DNA of 64,000 nucleotides, from positions 124,001-188,000 of the forward strand of contig NZ_JACHDA010000001.1 of the NCBI RefSeq assembly GCF_014207235.1, written 5' to 3'. This DNA comes from Sphingopyxis sp. JAI128 (lineage in GTDB: Bacteria > Pseudomonadota > Alphaproteobacteria > Sphingomonadales > Sphingomonadaceae). Below are positions 8,613-18,080 of the stretch, piece after piece (positions within the stretch are counted from its first letter, which is position 1; each line of letters begins with the position of its first letter). The notes under the pieces are model-generated. The model had not been told where the DNA came from. It did no database searches and worked only from the letters and a program-made list of their open reading frames with translations. Both the position numbers and the translations under genes were made by a program.

Positions 8613-8797
8613 CTGCATCTCTCCCTGATCCAATTTTCACCATGCTATTCGGTATCGACGGGTTAAATTCAATCCCGAAATGAAACCCACCTGCGCTTCT
8701 CCCTTTGCTGCGCACAAATTTTTCTCAATTGCGGCGAAGCGCCCACAGGCCTAGGCCAGTGTCACAGGTTCGCAAGTTTCAAAGGCAGATACGAAAA

Positions 8798-10660
8798 ATG
8801 GCGACAGCGGTAGCGGACGAAGCCGGCAAGCGGCAGTCCCCCCTTTCGGATGCGGTGGTGGTTCGTTTTGCCGGCGACAGCGGCGACGGGATGCAGCTCA
8901 CCGGCGGTCAGTTTACCTTGTCGTCGGCGCTGGCGGGCAACGACTTCGCGACCTTCCCCGATTTCCCTGCCGAAATTCGCGCCCCGCAAGGCACGCTCTT
9001 CGGCGTGTCGGCCTTCCAGATCAATTTCGGTTCGTCGGCGATCGACACTGCGGGCGACGCGCCCGACGTGCTTGTCGCAATGAACCCCGCGGCGCTCAAG
9101 ACCAATGTCCCGCAGCTGAAGCAGGGCGGCCTCATCATCGCCGACGAGGGCGAGTTCAACGACCGCAACCTCGCCAAGGCGAAATATGACGCCAACCCGC
9201 TCGAGGACGGCAGCCTTGCGAAGTGGCAATTGTTGAAGCTCAATATCAGCCAGCTCACCATGGACGCGGTCAAGCCCTTCGGGCTCGGCAACAAGGAGGC
9301 GCTGCGCTGCAAGAATATGTGGACGCTGGGGCTTTCGCTCTGGATGTTCGACCGCGATCGCCAGCCGCTGATAGACTGGCTGAACGCGAAGTTCGCCAAG
9401 GACCCGAACCTTGCCGCCGCCAACGTCGCTGCGCTCAACGCCGGCCATGCCTATGGCGAAACGGCCGAGCTCGCGGGACCGCTGAAACAGCAGCATGTCG
9501 ATCCCGCACCCGCGGCGCCGGGGCTCTACCGCACGCTGACCGGTGCCGAGGGCATCGCGCTCGGCCTCGTCGCGGGGGCGCAGCTCGCGAAGCTGCCAAT
9601 GTTCTTCGGCGGCTATCCGATCACCCCGGCGTCGGCGATCCTGCATCACCTGTCGCGGCTGAAGGAATATGACGTCACGACCTTCCAGGCCGAGGACGAA
9701 ATCGCCGCCATTTGTTCCGCGATCGGCGCGAGCTACGGCGGCTCGCTCGGCGTGACCAGTTCGTCGGGCCCCGGCATCGCCCTGAAGGGCGAGGCGATGG
9801 GCCTTGCGATCATGACCGAGTTGCCCCTCGTTATCGTCAATTCGCAGCGCGGCGGTCCCTCGACTGGCCTGCCGACGAAGACCGAGCAGTCCGACCTCTA
9901 TCAGGCGGTCTATGGCCGTAACGGCGATGCGCCGATGCCGGTGATCGCCGCGCGCTCGCCCGGCGACGCGTTCGAATGCGCGATCGAGGCGGTGCGCATC
10001 GCGGTGCAATATATGACCCCGGTGATGCTGCTCACGGACGGCTATATCGCCAACGCTGCCGAGCCTTGGGCGGTGCCCGATCTTACCGCCTATGAGGCGT
10101 TCCCGGTCGAATTCCTGACCGAAGTGCCGGAGGGCGGCTTCAAGCCCTATGGCCGCGACGAAAATCTCAAGCGTCCGTGGGTCAAGCCCGGCACCCCCGG
10201 TTTGCTTCACCGCATCGGGGGGATCGAGAAGGAAGTCGACACCGGCCACATCAACTATGCGCCCGCCAACCACCAGGCGATGACCGACATCCGCAAGGAC
10301 AAGATCGACGGCGTCAAGGTCCCCGACCAGGTCGTCGAACTTGGCGCCGAAGGCGGAAGGCTCGCGGTCGTCGGGTGGGGCTCGACCTTCGGCCCGATCC
10401 ACCAGGCGGTGCGTCGCCAGCGGGCGCAAGGCGCCGACGTCAGCCATATCCATATCCGCCACATCTGGCCGCTGCCCGCCAATCTCGGCGAATTGCTCAA
10501 GAGCTATGAGAAGGTGATCGTGCCCGAAATGAATACCGGGCAATTGAAAACCGTGCTGCGCGATCAATATCTGGTCGACGCAAAACCCGTAAACAAGGTG
10601 TCGGGCCAGCCCTTCACCATTGCCGAAATCGAAGCTGCGATCGAGGGAGCGCTGGGCTGA
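8798..10660 (+). CDS. korA: 2-oxoacid:ferredoxin oxidoreductase, fused gamma-alpha subunit (KorA type)
   Basis: This 620-residue protein has an N-terminal gamma-type domain (VVRFAGDSGDGMQLTGGQF, then FPDFPAEIRAP) fused to an alpha-type domain (FFGGYPITPASAILHHL, FQAEDEIAA, TSSSGPGIALKGEAMG). That arrangement is typical of KorA-type 2-oxoglutarate:ferredoxin oxidoreductases. With KorB it would oxidise a 2-oxoacid to acyl-CoA with reduction of ferredoxin. ATG 8798 (MATAVADEAG) is the likely start; upstream codons to 8705 are not family-like and include a stretch resembling leader sequence. korB follows after 33 bases. Confidence 0.9.
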   Translation: MATAVADEAGKRQSPLSDAVVVRFAGDSGDGMQLTGGQFTLSSALAGNDFATFPDFPAEIRAPQGTLFGVSAFQINFGSSAIDTAGDAPDVLVAMNPAALKTNVPQLKQGGLIIADEGEFNDRNLAKAKYDANPLEDGSLAKWQLLKLNISQLTMDAVKPFGLGNKEALRCKNMWTLGLSLWMFDRDRQPLIDWLNAKFAKDPNLAAANVAALNAGHAYGETAELAGPLKQQHVDPAPAAPGLYRTLTGAEGIALGLVAGAQLAKLPMFFGGYPITPASAILHHLSRLKEYDVTTFQAEDEIAAICSAIGASYGGSLGVTSSSGPGIALKGEAMGLAIMTELPLVIVNSQRGGPSTGLPTKTEQSDLYQAVYGRNGDAPMPVIAARSPGDAFECAIEAVRIAVQYMTPVMLLTDGYIANAAEPWAVPDLTAYEAFPVEFLTEVPEGGFKPYGRDENLKRPWVKPGTPGLLHRIGGIEKEVDTGHINYAPANHQAMTDIRKDKIDGVKVPDQVVELGAEGGRLAVVGWGSTFGPIHQAVRRQRAQGADVSHIHIRHIWPLPANLGELLKSYEKVIVPEMNTGQLKTVLRDQYLVDAKPVNKVSGQPFTIAEIEAAIEGALG

Positions 10661-10693
10661 CGCGCAAGCGTTGTTGCCCCTAGAGGAAATGCC

Positions 10694-11731
10694 ATGAACG
10701 AGATGACGACCATCGCGCGCCCGACGACGCTCAAGGATTGGGAGACCGATCAGGAAGTCCGCTGGTGCCCGGGCTGCGGGGACTATGCGATCCTCAAGGC
10801 AGTGCAGCGGACCATGCCCGAAATCGGCACCGCGCCCGAGAATACGGTATTCATCAGCGGCATCGGCTGCTCGTCGCGCTTCCCTTATTATATGGAAACC
10901 TATGGCTTCCACACCATCCACGGCCGCGCGCCGGCGTTCGCGACCGGTTTGAAGCTCGCCAATCCGGGGCTCGACATCTGGATTGTCACCGGCGACGGCG
11001 ACGGGCTGTCGATCGGCGGAAACCACACGATGCACCTGATCCGCCGCAATCTCGATTGCCAGATCATGTTGTTCAACAACGAGATTTACGGGCTGACCAA
11101 GGGGCAATATTCGCCGACGAGCCGCGTCGGCACGACGAGCCCCTCGACCCCCTATGGCTCGGTCGACCGTCCGGCGCAGCCCGCGGCCTTTGCGCTGGGA
11201 GCGGGGGCGCGTTTCGTCGCGCGCGGCTTCGACGTGTCGAAGGAACTGCCCAATGTTCTGAAGGCTGCGCACGCCCACAAGGGCGCAGCCTTTATCGAGA
11301 TTTTCCAGAACTGTATCGTCTATAATAAAGATGTGTTCGAGGATTTTGCGGCGCCCAAGGGAGCCGAAGACCGCCAGCTCTGGCTGAAGCAGGGCGAACC
11401 GATGCTTTATGCCAAGGGCACCAAGGGCATCGCGCTCGACGCCGAGGCGCTGCACCTCAAGACCGTCGATGTGGTCGATGGCGATTGGGAAGCCGCGGGC
11501 GTGATCGTGCATGATGTTACCAACCGCAGCGTCGCGCATATGCTCGTGGAAATGCGCTTCGGCGAGTTCCCGATGGCGCTTGGCGTGCTCTACGACGATC
11601 CGCGCCCGACCTTCGAGGCCGATGTCGTTCGCCAGAACAAGGCGGCAGCCGAGGGCAAGAAGGCGGACCTGCAGGGACTGCTCAAAAAGGGACAGACCTG
11701 GACAGTGACCGAGGGCGGCCCGGAACTCTGA
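10694..11731 (+). CDS. korB: 2-oxoacid:ferredoxin oxidoreductase, beta subunit (KorB type)
   Basis: The thiamine-diphosphate and iron-sulfur subunit that partners KorA, 345 residues. Visible motifs are WCPGCGDYAIL (Cys25 and Cys28, cluster ligands), GIGCSSRFPYY, HGRAPAFATGLKLANP and GDGDGLSIGGNH with the ThDP/Mg2+ motif, followed by NNEIYGLTKGQYSPTS. All are standard for KorB. It follows korA directly and ends 12 bases before the next gene, so all three may share a transcript. Confidence 0.92.
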   Translation: MNEMTTIARPTTLKDWETDQEVRWCPGCGDYAILKAVQRTMPEIGTAPENTVFISGIGCSSRFPYYMETYGFHTIHGRAPAFATGLKLANPGLDIWIVTGDGDGLSIGGNHTMHLIRRNLDCQIMLFNNEIYGLTKGQYSPTSRVGTTSPSTPYGSVDRPAQPAAFALGAGARFVARGFDVSKELPNVLKAAHAHKGAAFIEIFQNCIVYNKDVFEDFAAPKGAEDRQLWLKQGEPMLYAKGTKGIALDAEALHLKTVDVVDGDWEAAGVIVHDVTNRSVAHMLVEMRFGEFPMALGVLYDDPRPTFEADVVRQNKAAAEGKKADLQGLLKKGQTWTVTEGGPEL

Positions 11732-11743
11732 CCGTCCGCCGTC

Positions 11744-12697
11744 ATGGATAATCTGACGCACAGCCTGGTCGGGGCGGTTCTTGGGCAGATGGGACTCAAG
11801 AAAAAGACCGGCCTCGCGATGCCGACGTTGATCATCGCGGCGAACCTGCCCGATATCGATGCTGGTTGCGCGATCTACGGGATCGAATCGCTGGCGATGC
11901 GGCGCGGGATCACGCACGGGCCGATTGCGCTGCTTGTGCTGCCGCTTATCCTGTGGGGGCTGATGCTTGCCTTCGATCGCTGGCAGGCGCGGCGCGGCAA
12001 GCGGCCCGCCGACCGGCTACCTGTCGACAAGGGCTGGTTGCTCGTGCTCGCCTATATCGGGTGCCTCAGCCATCCGGCGCTCGACTGGCTCAACAATTAC
12101 GGGATCCGCCTGCTCGAGCCCTTCAGCCATCGCTGGTTTTACGGCGACAGCATTTTTATCATCGACCTGTGGATATGGATTGCGCTCGCGGTGTCGGTCT
12201 GGCTTTCGCTCCGCGGTGAGCGCCACGGAGCGGCCAATTGGCGGCGCCCGGCATGGATCGGCTTCACGGCGGTTTGCGCCTATATCTTTGCCAACGGCCT
12301 CATCACTGGCGCCGCCGAGCGCATGGCATCGAGCGCGCTTGAGGCTGGCGGCCGTAAGGACGCGCTGGTCGTCGCCAGTCCACCCCCGCTGGCGTTCTGG
12401 AAACGCGACATCTTCTGGCGAACCGTCGATCGTTACGGCAGCGCGAGCTTCGTGCCGGGCCTCGGCGGAACGGTCGATCTGACCGGCAGTCCGACGGGCA
12501 TGGACGACCCCCGCCTCGCAACCTGGGTAAAGGGCGACCCCGCCGCCCGCGCTTTCCTGTTCTGGTCGCGGATGCCGGTGGCGCAGGGCGATGGCGACGC
12601 AATCCTGCTGCGCGACCAGCGCTTCATGCATCCGCTGGCACAGGGCCGTTTCCAGGTCCGGCTGACCGCGCCCGACACGGCAAGCCATACGGATTGA
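11744..12697 (+). CDS. YdjM-like membrane-bound metal-dependent hydrolase
   Basis: A 317-residue inner-membrane protein of the YdjM/DUF457 class. Conserved His and Asp positions that mark the family are NLTHSLVGAVLGQ at the N-terminus, LPDIDA, RRGITHG and SHPALDWLNNYG, between hydrophobic helices. A C-terminal soluble part follows about residue 190. The reaction is unknown; the family is annotated as a hydrolase from these metal-site-like residues. It begins 12 bases after korB. Confidence 0.8.
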   Translation: MDNLTHSLVGAVLGQMGLKKKTGLAMPTLIIAANLPDIDAGCAIYGIESLAMRRGITHGPIALLVLPLILWGLMLAFDRWQARRGKRPADRLPVDKGWLLVLAYIGCLSHPALDWLNNYGIRLLEPFSHRWFYGDSIFIIDLWIWIALAVSVWLSLRGERHGAANWRRPAWIGFTAVCAYIFANGLITGAAERMASSALEAGGRKDALVVASPPPLAFWKRDIFWRTVDRYGSASFVPGLGGTVDLTGSPTGMDDPRLATWVKGDPAARAFLFWSRMPVAQGDGDAILLRDQRFMHPLAQGRFQVRLTAPDTASHTD

Positions 12698-12772
12698 TCG
12701 TGGGGCGAGGGACGTCGTGACGCCATGCGGCAACCGATTGTCAGCCGCACAGCTTTAAGGCAGGAAGGGGCT

Positions 12773-14053
12773 ATGAACACGCATGTCAGCCCGCGCCGCG
12801 GCAAGGAACTGCTCCGCGCCGATCGAGCCTACCGCACCGGCGGCGCGATGGCCCGGCTGATTGCGCTCGCACCCGCAGGCCTGTTCCACCGCCTTCTCGA
12901 CCGCATCGACGCCGGCCTCGCGCAAGGGACGATCGAGGGGCATTTGCCCGACGGCAGCGTGCGCCTGCTCGGCGGGCGCGGCAAGGGCCCCGTCGCCGTT
13001 GTCCACCTTCATCGCTGGGCGGCGCTCGCGCGGCTGGCGCTGTCTGGCTCGGTTGGCTGGTACCGCGCGTGGGAAGCGCTGGAATGGTCGTCGCCCGATC
13101 CGGTACCGCTGTTCGACCTGTTCATGCGCAATGGCGAATCGCTGGGCAATGTGGCGCGCGCGCGCGGCCCCTCGCGCTGGCTGAACAAGGCGATCCACGC
13201 CTTTCATCGCAACGATCGCCGCGGCGCCAAGCGAAACATTCATGCCCATTACGATCTGGGCAATGATTTCTACCGCCTGTGGCTCGACCCCGCGATGAAT
13301 TATTCCAGCGCGATGTTCACCGATCCCGGCCAGTCGCTCGAACAGGCGCAGGCGGCCAAGGTCGACGCGATCCTCGACCGGCTCGACCTGCGTTCGGGAA
13401 GCCGGCTGCTCGAGATCGGATGCGGATGGGGCGCACTCGCCGAACGCGCGGTCGAGCGCCATGATGTCCTTTATACCGGCATCACCCTGTCGGCGGCCCA
13501 GGCCGAGATTGCTGATGCACGGTTGGCCGCGGTCGACCTCACCGGGCGCTCGCATATCGAGATTTGCGATTATCGCGACGCAAAAGGCCCCTATGACGCG
13601 ATCGCCAGCGTCGAGATGGTCGAAGCGGTCGGGCAGGAATATTGGCCGGCCTATCTCGATGCGATCGCCGGGCTTCTTCGGCCGGGGGGCAAGGCGGCCA
13701 TCCAGTACATCTTGATCAACGACGCGCTTTTCGAGCGCTATGCGGCGAGCAGCGACTTCATCCAGGCCTATATCTTCCCCGGCGGATGCCTGATCTCCGA
13801 AAGCCGCTTTCGCGCGCTGGCCGAGGCGCGCGGCCTTGTCTGGCGCGACGTGCGCCGGTTTGGCGGTGACTATGCCGAAACGCTGCGTCAGTGGCGCGAG
13901 CGGTTCGACGCGGTCGTAGCAGCGAACGATCTGCCTCCCGGGTTCGACGAGCGCTTCGTGCGGCTCTGGCGCTATTATCTTCAATATTGCGAAGGTGGGT
14001 TTCGCGGCGGAGGCATCGACGTCGCGCAAGTCACACTAGAAAAAAGAGCCTGA
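12773..14053 (+). CDS. cfa: Cyclopropane-fatty-acyl-phospholipid synthase
   Basis: An S-adenosylmethionine-dependent methyltransferase of 426 residues that adds a methylene group across double bonds of membrane phospholipid acyl chains. Motifs are HYDLGNDFYRLWLD, NYSSAMF, the SAM site LLEIGCGWGALAE, ASVEMVEAVGQEYW and the C-terminal WRYYLQYCEGGFRGGGIDV. ATG 12773 follows AGGAAG at good spacing; 16 further upstream codons look non-coding. The N-terminal 150 residues are the less conserved lipid-binding half. Confidence 0.92.
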   Translation: MNTHVSPRRGKELLRADRAYRTGGAMARLIALAPAGLFHRLLDRIDAGLAQGTIEGHLPDGSVRLLGGRGKGPVAVVHLHRWAALARLALSGSVGWYRAWEALEWSSPDPVPLFDLFMRNGESLGNVARARGPSRWLNKAIHAFHRNDRRGAKRNIHAHYDLGNDFYRLWLDPAMNYSSAMFTDPGQSLEQAQAAKVDAILDRLDLRSGSRLLEIGCGWGALAERAVERHDVLYTGITLSAAQAEIADARLAAVDLTGRSHIEICDYRDAKGPYDAIASVEMVEAVGQEYWPAYLDAIAGLLRPGGKAAIQYILINDALFERYAASSDFIQAYIFPGGCLISESRFRALAEARGLVWRDVRRFGGDYAETLRQWRERFDAVVAANDLPPGFDERFVRLWRYYLQYCEGGFRGGGIDVAQVTLEKRA

Positions 14054-14071
14054 GAACAGGGGAGGAAAAGC

Positions 14072-15244
14072 ATGCGACGATTTTGGGCGGCGGGGCTTTT
14101 ATGCGCCGCAGCAGCGGGGTGCGGTGCGCCCGCGTCCACCCATGCCAACGACATATTGCCAAAGGATCTGAATGTGCTGTTCTGGACCCAAGATCAACGC
14201 GACGCCGCCTTCCGGACGATGGAGACGGTTCCGAAGGTCGTCGTCAACACGGTCGAGGCCGGCGACGCCGTCTATCCCTTGCCGCAAGGCAAGCCGCTCG
14301 ATGTCGGATCGGACATCGATGCCTATATGGCGAAGCAGCGCAACGCGGGGCTCATCATCGTCCAGGACGGCAAGATCCGGCTCGAAAAATATGCGCTCGG
14401 CTATGGCGCCGCGGGCCGTTGGACCAGCTTTTCGGTCGCCAAGAGCTTCACCTCCACCCTCGTCGGCGCGGCGGTAAAGGACGGCTATATTAAAAGCCTC
14501 GACGACAAGGTCACCGTCTATATCCCCGGCCTTAAGGGTTCGGCTTATGACGATGTCAGCGTCCGGCAATTGCTGACGATGACCTCGGGGGTCAAATGGA
14601 ATGAGGATTATACCGATCCCAAGTCCGACGTTGCGCAGTTCAATATGCAGAAGCCGGTCGCCGGCGAGGATATAACAGTCAGCTATATGAAGACCTTGCC
14701 GCGCGAAGCGCCGGCGGGATCGAAGTGGGTATACAAGACCGGCGAAACCAATTTGATCGGCGTGCTCGTGTCGAGCGCGACGGGCAAGACACTGTCGGCC
14801 TATCTGTCCGAAAAGATCTGGAAACCGTTCGGCATGGAGCAGGACGCGGTGTGGATGCTCGGCGCGACGGGGCACGAGATCAGCGGATGCTGCATGTCGG
14901 CAAGCCTCAAGGACTATGCGCGGTTCGGGCAATTCATCCTGAATGGCGGAGTTGCGGGGGGCGAGAAGATACTGCCCGACGACTGGCTGGCATCCGCGAC
15001 GACCAAGCAGGCCGGGATCGACATTCCGGGGCGCGGATATGGCTATCAATGGTGGACGAACGACGACGGCAGTTTCGCCGCGCAGGGCATTTTCGGCCAG
15101 GGGATATTCATCGATCCCAAGCGACAACTGGTGATTGCTTCGAACGGCAACTGGCCGACGGCCACCGATCCCGAAGGCGTCGGCGCGGCGCGTGAGGCCT
15201 TTTACAAGAGCGTGCAGGCGGCCGTCGACCGGGAGGCAGAATAG
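14072..15244 (+). CDS. Lipoprotein serine hydrolase, beta-lactamase-like (NylB type)
   Basis: The start follows GGGGAGG. The N-terminal signal MRRFWAAGLLCAAAAGCG has a lipobox with Cys17. The catalytic domain has the SVAK tetrad (Ser-X-X-Lys near residue 123), a Tyr in KWVYKTGETN, HEISGCC and a YGYQWW block, as in class C-like serine hydrolases related to 6-aminohexanoate dimer hydrolase. The substrate is not predictable; an esterase or amidase in the periplasm is likely. It follows cfa by 18 bases and ends in a strong hairpin. Confidence 0.85.
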   Translation: MRRFWAAGLLCAAAAGCGAPASTHANDILPKDLNVLFWTQDQRDAAFRTMETVPKVVVNTVEAGDAVYPLPQGKPLDVGSDIDAYMAKQRNAGLIIVQDGKIRLEKYALGYGAAGRWTSFSVAKSFTSTLVGAAVKDGYIKSLDDKVTVYIPGLKGSAYDDVSVRQLLTMTSGVKWNEDYTDPKSDVAQFNMQKPVAGEDITVSYMKTLPREAPAGSKWVYKTGETNLIGVLVSSATGKTLSAYLSEKIWKPFGMEQDAVWMLGATGHEISGCCMSASLKDYARFGQFILNGGVAGGEKILPDDWLASATTKQAGIDIPGRGYGYQWWTNDDGSFAAQGIFGQGIFIDPKRQLVIASNGNWPTATDPEGVGAAREAFYKSVQAAVDREAE

Positions 15245-15248
15245 GCGT

Positions 15249-15267
15249 CCCCCCGCAAGGCGGGGGG
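15249..15267. terminator. GC-rich hairpin after the serine hydrolase gene
   Basis: CCCCCCGC and GCGGGGGG form a perfect 8-bp stem with a three-base loop, five bases after the stop codon and between two convergent genes. There is no T-run, so intrinsic termination would be inefficient unless aided by Rho. Confidence 0.5.
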
Positions 15268-15293
15268 CGTTGGCAGCCTGGCGACGAGGCTCG

Positions 15294-15680
15294 TTAGTCG
15301 GTGACGACGCTTGCCGCGCGCTGGGCCAGCCAGACCGCGACCAGCGGCACGACGACGCCCAGCGCCATGATCCACCATGTATCGGCAAGCGTGACGGCAC
15401 GATAAAGCGCGGCGCCGATGACCGAACCGGCCACGATCCAGCCTGCACCGGTGCCGGCGGCGACGCGCATGGCAAGCCAACCGCCGGCGAAGGTTCCGAT
15501 GAACCAGCCGGCGATCAGCGCGATCGTCGACCCGACCGGGATCAGGATTTCGCCGCTTTCGGGGTCGTAAACGTCGGGCGAAATTTCGCTGCCGGCATAT
15601 TGCGCCAACCAGATCAGCCCGAAAGCGACAAGGATGCCGACCACGGCGGCGATCGCCGATCGCAAAATATTCTTCGTCAT
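15294..15680 (-). CDS. Small four-helix membrane protein, unknown function
   Basis: A 128-residue protein with four hydrophobic segments, roughly residues 8-28, 47-70, 76-95 and 102-120, and a short acidic loop (SPDVYDPESGE) after the first helix. It starts with MTKNILRSAIAAVVG behind a GAGG. I do not recognise a family. It lies 61 bases downstream of the SDR gene on the same strand, so it could be the last member of a purF-SDR transcript. Confidence 0.7.
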   Translation of the reverse strand: MTKNILRSAIAAVVGILVAFGLIWLAQYAGSEISPDVYDPESGEILIPVGSTIALIAGWFIGTFAGGWLAMRVAAGTGAGWIVAGSVIGAALYRAVTLADTWWIMALGVVVPLVAVWLAQRAASVVTD

Positions 15681-15741
15681 TCCCGCGCCCTCGCAAACCC
15701 TTGTTATGATGGTCCCTTAGCGCAGGAAAGCAAAGATGGCG

Positions 15742-16476
15742 TTAAGCTTTTTCCATGACCTTGGGCAGCGCATGAAAGGCAGTGCTGTCGAAGCCATCGA
15801 TCATCATCCGGGCGACATAATCGCCAACCGCGGCGGGTTCCTTGATGCTTTGCGGGTCTTCGCCCGGATAAGCGCGCGCGCGCATCTGCGTCCGCGTGCC
15901 GCCGGGGTCTAGAATGGCCGTCCGCACCGTCGAGATATTGCGCATTTCGGCGCCATAGCTGGTGACGAGCGTTTCGAACGCCGCCTTCGACGCAGCATAG
16001 GCGCCCCAATAGGCTCGCGGCTCGCGCGCAACGCTGCTCGACAGCGCGACAAGCCGCCCGTTCGCGGCGCGGCGCAGCAACGGGTCGAAATTGGCGATCA
16101 GCGCCTGTTGCGCGATCAGGTTCAGCGTCAGAATCTTGTTGAATTCCTTGCCGTCGATCGCCGCGACCGGGGTCAGCGTGCCCAGCATCGCGGCGTTGAG
16201 CACGAGCATGTCGAGTTGCTGCCAGCGTTCGGCAATCGCGCTCGCGAGACGGGCGATGCTGTCGCCATCGGTCAGGTCGAGCGGTGCAATCGTCGCGCTG
16301 CCGCCGGCTTCGTGGATGCGGTCCTCGAGCTCTTCGAGCCCACCCGCCGTGCGCGCGGTGATCACGACATGCGCGCCGCGCAGGGCCAGCGCTTCGGCAA
16401 TCGCCTCGCCGATCCCCCGGCTGGCGCCGGTGACGAGCGCGACCTGGCCCGCGAGTTCTTTAGACGTCGTAGTCAT
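15742..16476 (-). CDS. SDR family oxidoreductase
   Basis: A classical short-chain dehydrogenase of 244 residues. The cofactor motif TGASRGIG lies near residues 14-21, NAAM (NNAG position) follows, and the catalytic Ser/Tyr/Lys are in ALSSSVAREPRAYWGAYAASKAA. The substrate is unknown. The start at MTTTSKELAG is four bases after the purF stop, so the gene is probably co-transcribed with purF. A longer frame would overlap purF and is not favoured. Confidence 0.85.
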   Translation of the reverse strand: MTTTSKELAGQVALVTGASRGIGEAIAEALALRGAHVVITARTAGGLEELEDRIHEAGGSATIAPLDLTDGDSIARLASAIAERWQQLDMLVLNAAMLGTLTPVAAIDGKEFNKILTLNLIAQQALIANFDPLLRRAANGRLVALSSSVAREPRAYWGAYAASKAAFETLVTSYGAEMRNISTVRTAILDPGGTRTQMRARAYPGEDPQSIKEPAAVGDYVARMMIDGFDSTAFHALPKVMEKA

Positions 16477-16480
16477 TGTG

Positions 16481-17938
16481 TCAGACAACCCGTTCCGCAA
16501 GCAGCGAAAATTGATCTTCGAGGCCATGCTCGTCGAAATCGGTCAGCGTGGTCGGATAATCGCCGGTAAAGCAGGCGTCGCAATATTGCGGCGCGTCATG
16601 CTTGCGATCCGCCTCGCCAAGCGCGCGATAGAGGCCGTCGATCGTCAGGAAGGCGAGGCTGTCGGCGTTGATGAAATTCGCCATCTGCCCGACCGTCATC
16701 TGCGCGGCGAGCAGCTTCGCGCGTTCCGGCGTATCGACGCCGTAGAAGCAGCTATGCTGGGTCGGCGGGCTCGCGATGCGCATATGCACCTCGGCGGCAC
16801 CCGCATCGCGCATCATCTGCACGATCTTGAGGCTGGTCGTGCCGCGCACGATCGAATCGTCGATCAGCACGATACGCTTGCCCGCGATCAGCGCGCGATT
16901 GGCATTGTGCTTCAATTTCACGCCCAGATGGCGGACCTTGTCGCCCGGCTGGATGAAGGTGCGCCCGACATAGTGCGAACGGATGATGCCGAGTTCGAAC
17001 GGAATGCCCGATTCCTGCGCATAGCCGATCGCGGCGGGCGTGCCCGAATCGGGGACCGGGATGACCAGATCGGCTTCGACGGCGTTTTCGCGCGCGAGTT
17101 CGGCGCCGATCGCCTTGCGCACCGAATAGACGCTCGTTCCGTCCACGATCGAATCGGGGCGCGAGAAATAGACATATTCGAAGATGCACGGCCGCGCGGA
17201 CTGCTGCGCGAACGGGCGGTGCGAGGTGAGTTGACCGTCGCGGACGATGACGAGTTCGCCGGGTTCGACAGAGCGGACAAATTCGGCGCCGACGACATCG
17301 AGCGCCACCGTTTCGGACGCGAGGATATGCGCGTCGCCCAATTTGCCGATGACGAGCGGACGAATGCCGAGCGGATCGCGGCAGCCGATCATGCCTTCGG
17401 CGGTCAGGCAGATCAGCGAATAGGCGCCCTCGACCTGTTTCAGCGCGTCGATGAACCGGTCGAGCAGCGAGCGATAGCTGGACGTGGCGACGAGGTGGAT
17501 GATCACCTCGGTATCGCTGGTCGACTGAAAGATCGAACCGCGGCGGACCAATATCTTGCGCAGCGCCGCGGCGTTCGAGATATTGCCGTTGTGCGCGACC
17601 GCGAAGCCGCCGGTCGCGAGGTCGGCGAACAGCGGCTGGACGTTGCGCAGCGCGGTCTCGCCCGTCGTCGAATAGCGGACGTGGCCGACCGCCGACCCGC
17701 CGGCGAGTTGGCGCATGATGTCGTCGCGGTCGAAATTGCCCGCGACATGGCCCATCGCGCGGTGGGTGTGGAATTCCTTGCCGTCGAAGGCGGTGATGCC
17801 CGCGGCCTCCTGTCCACGGTGTTGCAGGGCGTGGAGGCCCAACGCGACAACCGCGGCGGCGCTGTCGGCGCCATGAATACCAAAAACGCCGCACTCCTCG
17901 CGGAGCTTGTCGTCGTCGAAAGGGTGGGTCGTCAGCAT
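16481..17938 (-). CDS. purF: Amidophosphoribosyltransferase
   Basis: PurF converts PRPP and glutamine to 5-phosphoribosylamine, the first committed step of purine synthesis. The protein is 485 residues. Cys16 in REECGVFGI is the glutamine-amidotransferase nucleophile exposed after propeptide removal. The PRTase domain carries VLIDDSIVRGTTS, the PRPP loop. The C-terminal PQYCDACFTGDYP supplies cysteines typical of the iron-sulfur (Bacillus-type) enzymes. MLTTHPFDDDKLREEC is the expected start; the longer open frame upstream is not family-like. Confidence 0.95.
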   Translation of the reverse strand: MLTTHPFDDDKLREECGVFGIHGADSAAAVVALGLHALQHRGQEAAGITAFDGKEFHTHRAMGHVAGNFDRDDIMRQLAGGSAVGHVRYSTTGETALRNVQPLFADLATGGFAVAHNGNISNAAALRKILVRRGSIFQSTSDTEVIIHLVATSSYRSLLDRFIDALKQVEGAYSLICLTAEGMIGCRDPLGIRPLVIGKLGDAHILASETVALDVVGAEFVRSVEPGELVIVRDGQLTSHRPFAQQSARPCIFEYVYFSRPDSIVDGTSVYSVRKAIGAELARENAVEADLVIPVPDSGTPAAIGYAQESGIPFELGIIRSHYVGRTFIQPGDKVRHLGVKLKHNANRALIAGKRIVLIDDSIVRGTTSLKIVQMMRDAGAAEVHMRIASPPTQHSCFYGVDTPERAKLLAAQMTVGQMANFINADSLAFLTIDGLYRALGEADRKHDAPQYCDACFTGDYPTTLTDFDEHGLEDQFSLLAERVV

Positions 17939-18080
17939 GTCGTTCCAGGGGGCAGGGGCCAGTGACTGCGGCGCATATAGGGAGGGCAATCGCAAATGTC
18001 GCCCCCTAATCACGGATTTGTCATATGGGCGACGAGGCGTGGGGTGACAGCCCGGCCAAAGCTGCTCTAAAGCGTCGCTC

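Noticed and set aside
8762..11917. A 1051-codon open frame on the minus strand opposite korA and korB
   Set aside because: In GC-rich coding DNA the opposite strand is often open. The translation is rich in Arg, His, Asp and Ala with no domain, and the plus-strand genes have clear motifs.
18044..18071. Promoter GTGACA/TCTAAA for hisI
   Set aside because: Weak match on both boxes; mentioned with hisI but not listed as a feature.
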